A stretch of 64,000 nt of DNA from Rhodospirillaceae bacterium (GTDB lineage: Bacteria > Pseudomonadota > Alphaproteobacteria > Thalassobaculales > Thalassobaculaceae). The notes under the pieces were generated by a model that had not been told where the DNA came from, made no database searches, and worked only from the letters and a program-made list of their open reading frames with translations. Position numbers and translations under genes: made by a program. The stretch spans positions 1 through 64,000 of the forward strand of contig JAGYJX010000039.1 in the NCBI GenBank assembly GCA_018401495.1, written 5' to 3'. Below are positions 63,582-64,000 of the stretch, one piece after another; positions within the stretch are counted from its first letter, which is position 1, and the number at the start of each line of letters is the position of its first letter.

Positions 63582-64000
63582 TTATCCGACAGGCCCGGCG
63601 CCGGTCACCGGCGGCGTATGCCGATCGACGCTGCCGGCGCCGACCGTCGGCGCCGAGACCGGGCGTGCCGCACCGGCGAGTTCGCTGAATCCGCAGCAAC
63701 GCCACCTCCGGGAACGGCGCCGCGCGGCGCTGCGCGAGATCGACATGCAGGCACATCAGCTCGTTGGTCGCCGCCAGGTAGCCGGCCTCGCCGGCATGGA
63801 ACATGCGATGCAGCAGGTGCAGGCGCTTGCCGTCGTGGTCAACGATCCGCGTGCGGAACGCCAGCGGTGCGGCCTCCAGCACCTCGCGGTCGTAGGTGAC
63901 AGGTGCGCCTCGACGACGAAGATCGAGCGCGTCGGTCTGGCGCCGGTACGCCTCGCCAATCCCGAGATGGGCGCAGAGCGCCTCGGTGGCCTGGTCGAAC
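63582..64000 (-). pseudogene. Thioesterase family protein, partial and frameshifted
   Basis: The gene enters from beyond the window's right edge, so the N-terminal hot-dog start is missing. Visible pieces are SIFVVEAHLS, PLAFRTRIVDHDGKRLHLLH, MFHAGEAGYLAATNELMCLH and VDLAQRRAAPFPEV. These match the 4HBT/betainyl-CoA-type thioesterases, which hydrolyse acyl-CoA. One frame change near 63690 separates RIQR from RPVSAPTVGAGSV and the inferred stop at 63582; further breaks occur near the right edge. An acyl-CoA synthetase lies 5 kb away. Confidence 0.7.

Overview
The window reads as a chromosome fragment of a high-GC (about 70% by eye) alphaproteobacterium, most likely a Rhodospirillales relative. 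The grounds are gene order and family content: a divergent Lrp/ELM1 pair, trxB followed by a LysR regulator, uvrC-pgsA next to a molybdenum-cofactor block, bamD-recN-ligA in one operon, several PAS_5-family proteins, DUF1127 proteins, and a LexA box of the alphaproteobacterial type (GTTC-N7-GTTC) in front of uvrB. No rRNA, tRNA, CRISPR array, phage or insertion sequence was recognised.

Layout. 1-660: REP/MITE-like tandem repeats. 0.7-6.5 kb: Lrp regulator, ELM1-family protein, a large unknown protein, trxB, LysR regulator. 6.6-7.4 kb: a candidate structured small RNA with a strong terminator, then a second REP block. 7.4-13.2 kb: secreted histidine phosphatase, PAS_5 protein, a lemA/DUF2207/membrane-protein operon and a DapA-family enzyme. 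13.3-23 kb: a mosaic RTX protein, three more PAS_5 proteins, 5-formyltetrahydrofolate cyclo-ligase, dehydrogenases and msrP. 23-31.3 kb: an EF-G-like GTPase, an aspartate-type aminotransferase, a periplasmic PDC-domain protein divergent from a chemotaxis transducer, a GNAT enzyme and a PilZ protein. 31.3-50.5 kb: uvrB, an AsmA protein, two ion antiporters, uvrC, pgsA, mobB-moeA-moaD-moaE, bamD-recN-ligA. 50.6-55 kb: two DUF1127 genes with terminator-bearing 3' regions, prmA and a UvrD/PcrA helicase. 55.3-64 kb: two amidohydrolases, an ADP-forming acyl-CoA synthetase, hicAB, a ClC channel, a GNAT enzyme, a diguanylate cyclase and a thioesterase that runs off the end.

How the parts fit. Repair is well represented: uvrB, uvrC, recN, ligA and a UvrD-type helicase lie within 24 kb, and uvrB carries an SOS box. 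The molybdenum-cofactor genes could supply the MsrP enzyme at 22 kb. The PDC protein and the chemoreceptor share an AT-rich divergent promoter region. The candidate RNA at 6.65 kb and the 3' regions of both DUF1127 genes contain C-rich loops or tracts that could pair with Shine-Dalgarno sequences, which recalls the DUF1127 (CcaF1)/CcsR RNA arrangement of Rhodobacter.

Data quality. From 1 to 55 kb about eleven single-base indels interrupt otherwise conserved genes, including trxB, uvrB and ligA. Beyond about 55 kb indels become far denser, roughly one per 100-200 bp, while catalytic motifs stay intact. I read nearly all of these as sequence errors rather than real gene decay, with the coordinates of broken genes given as the span of the reconstructed product.
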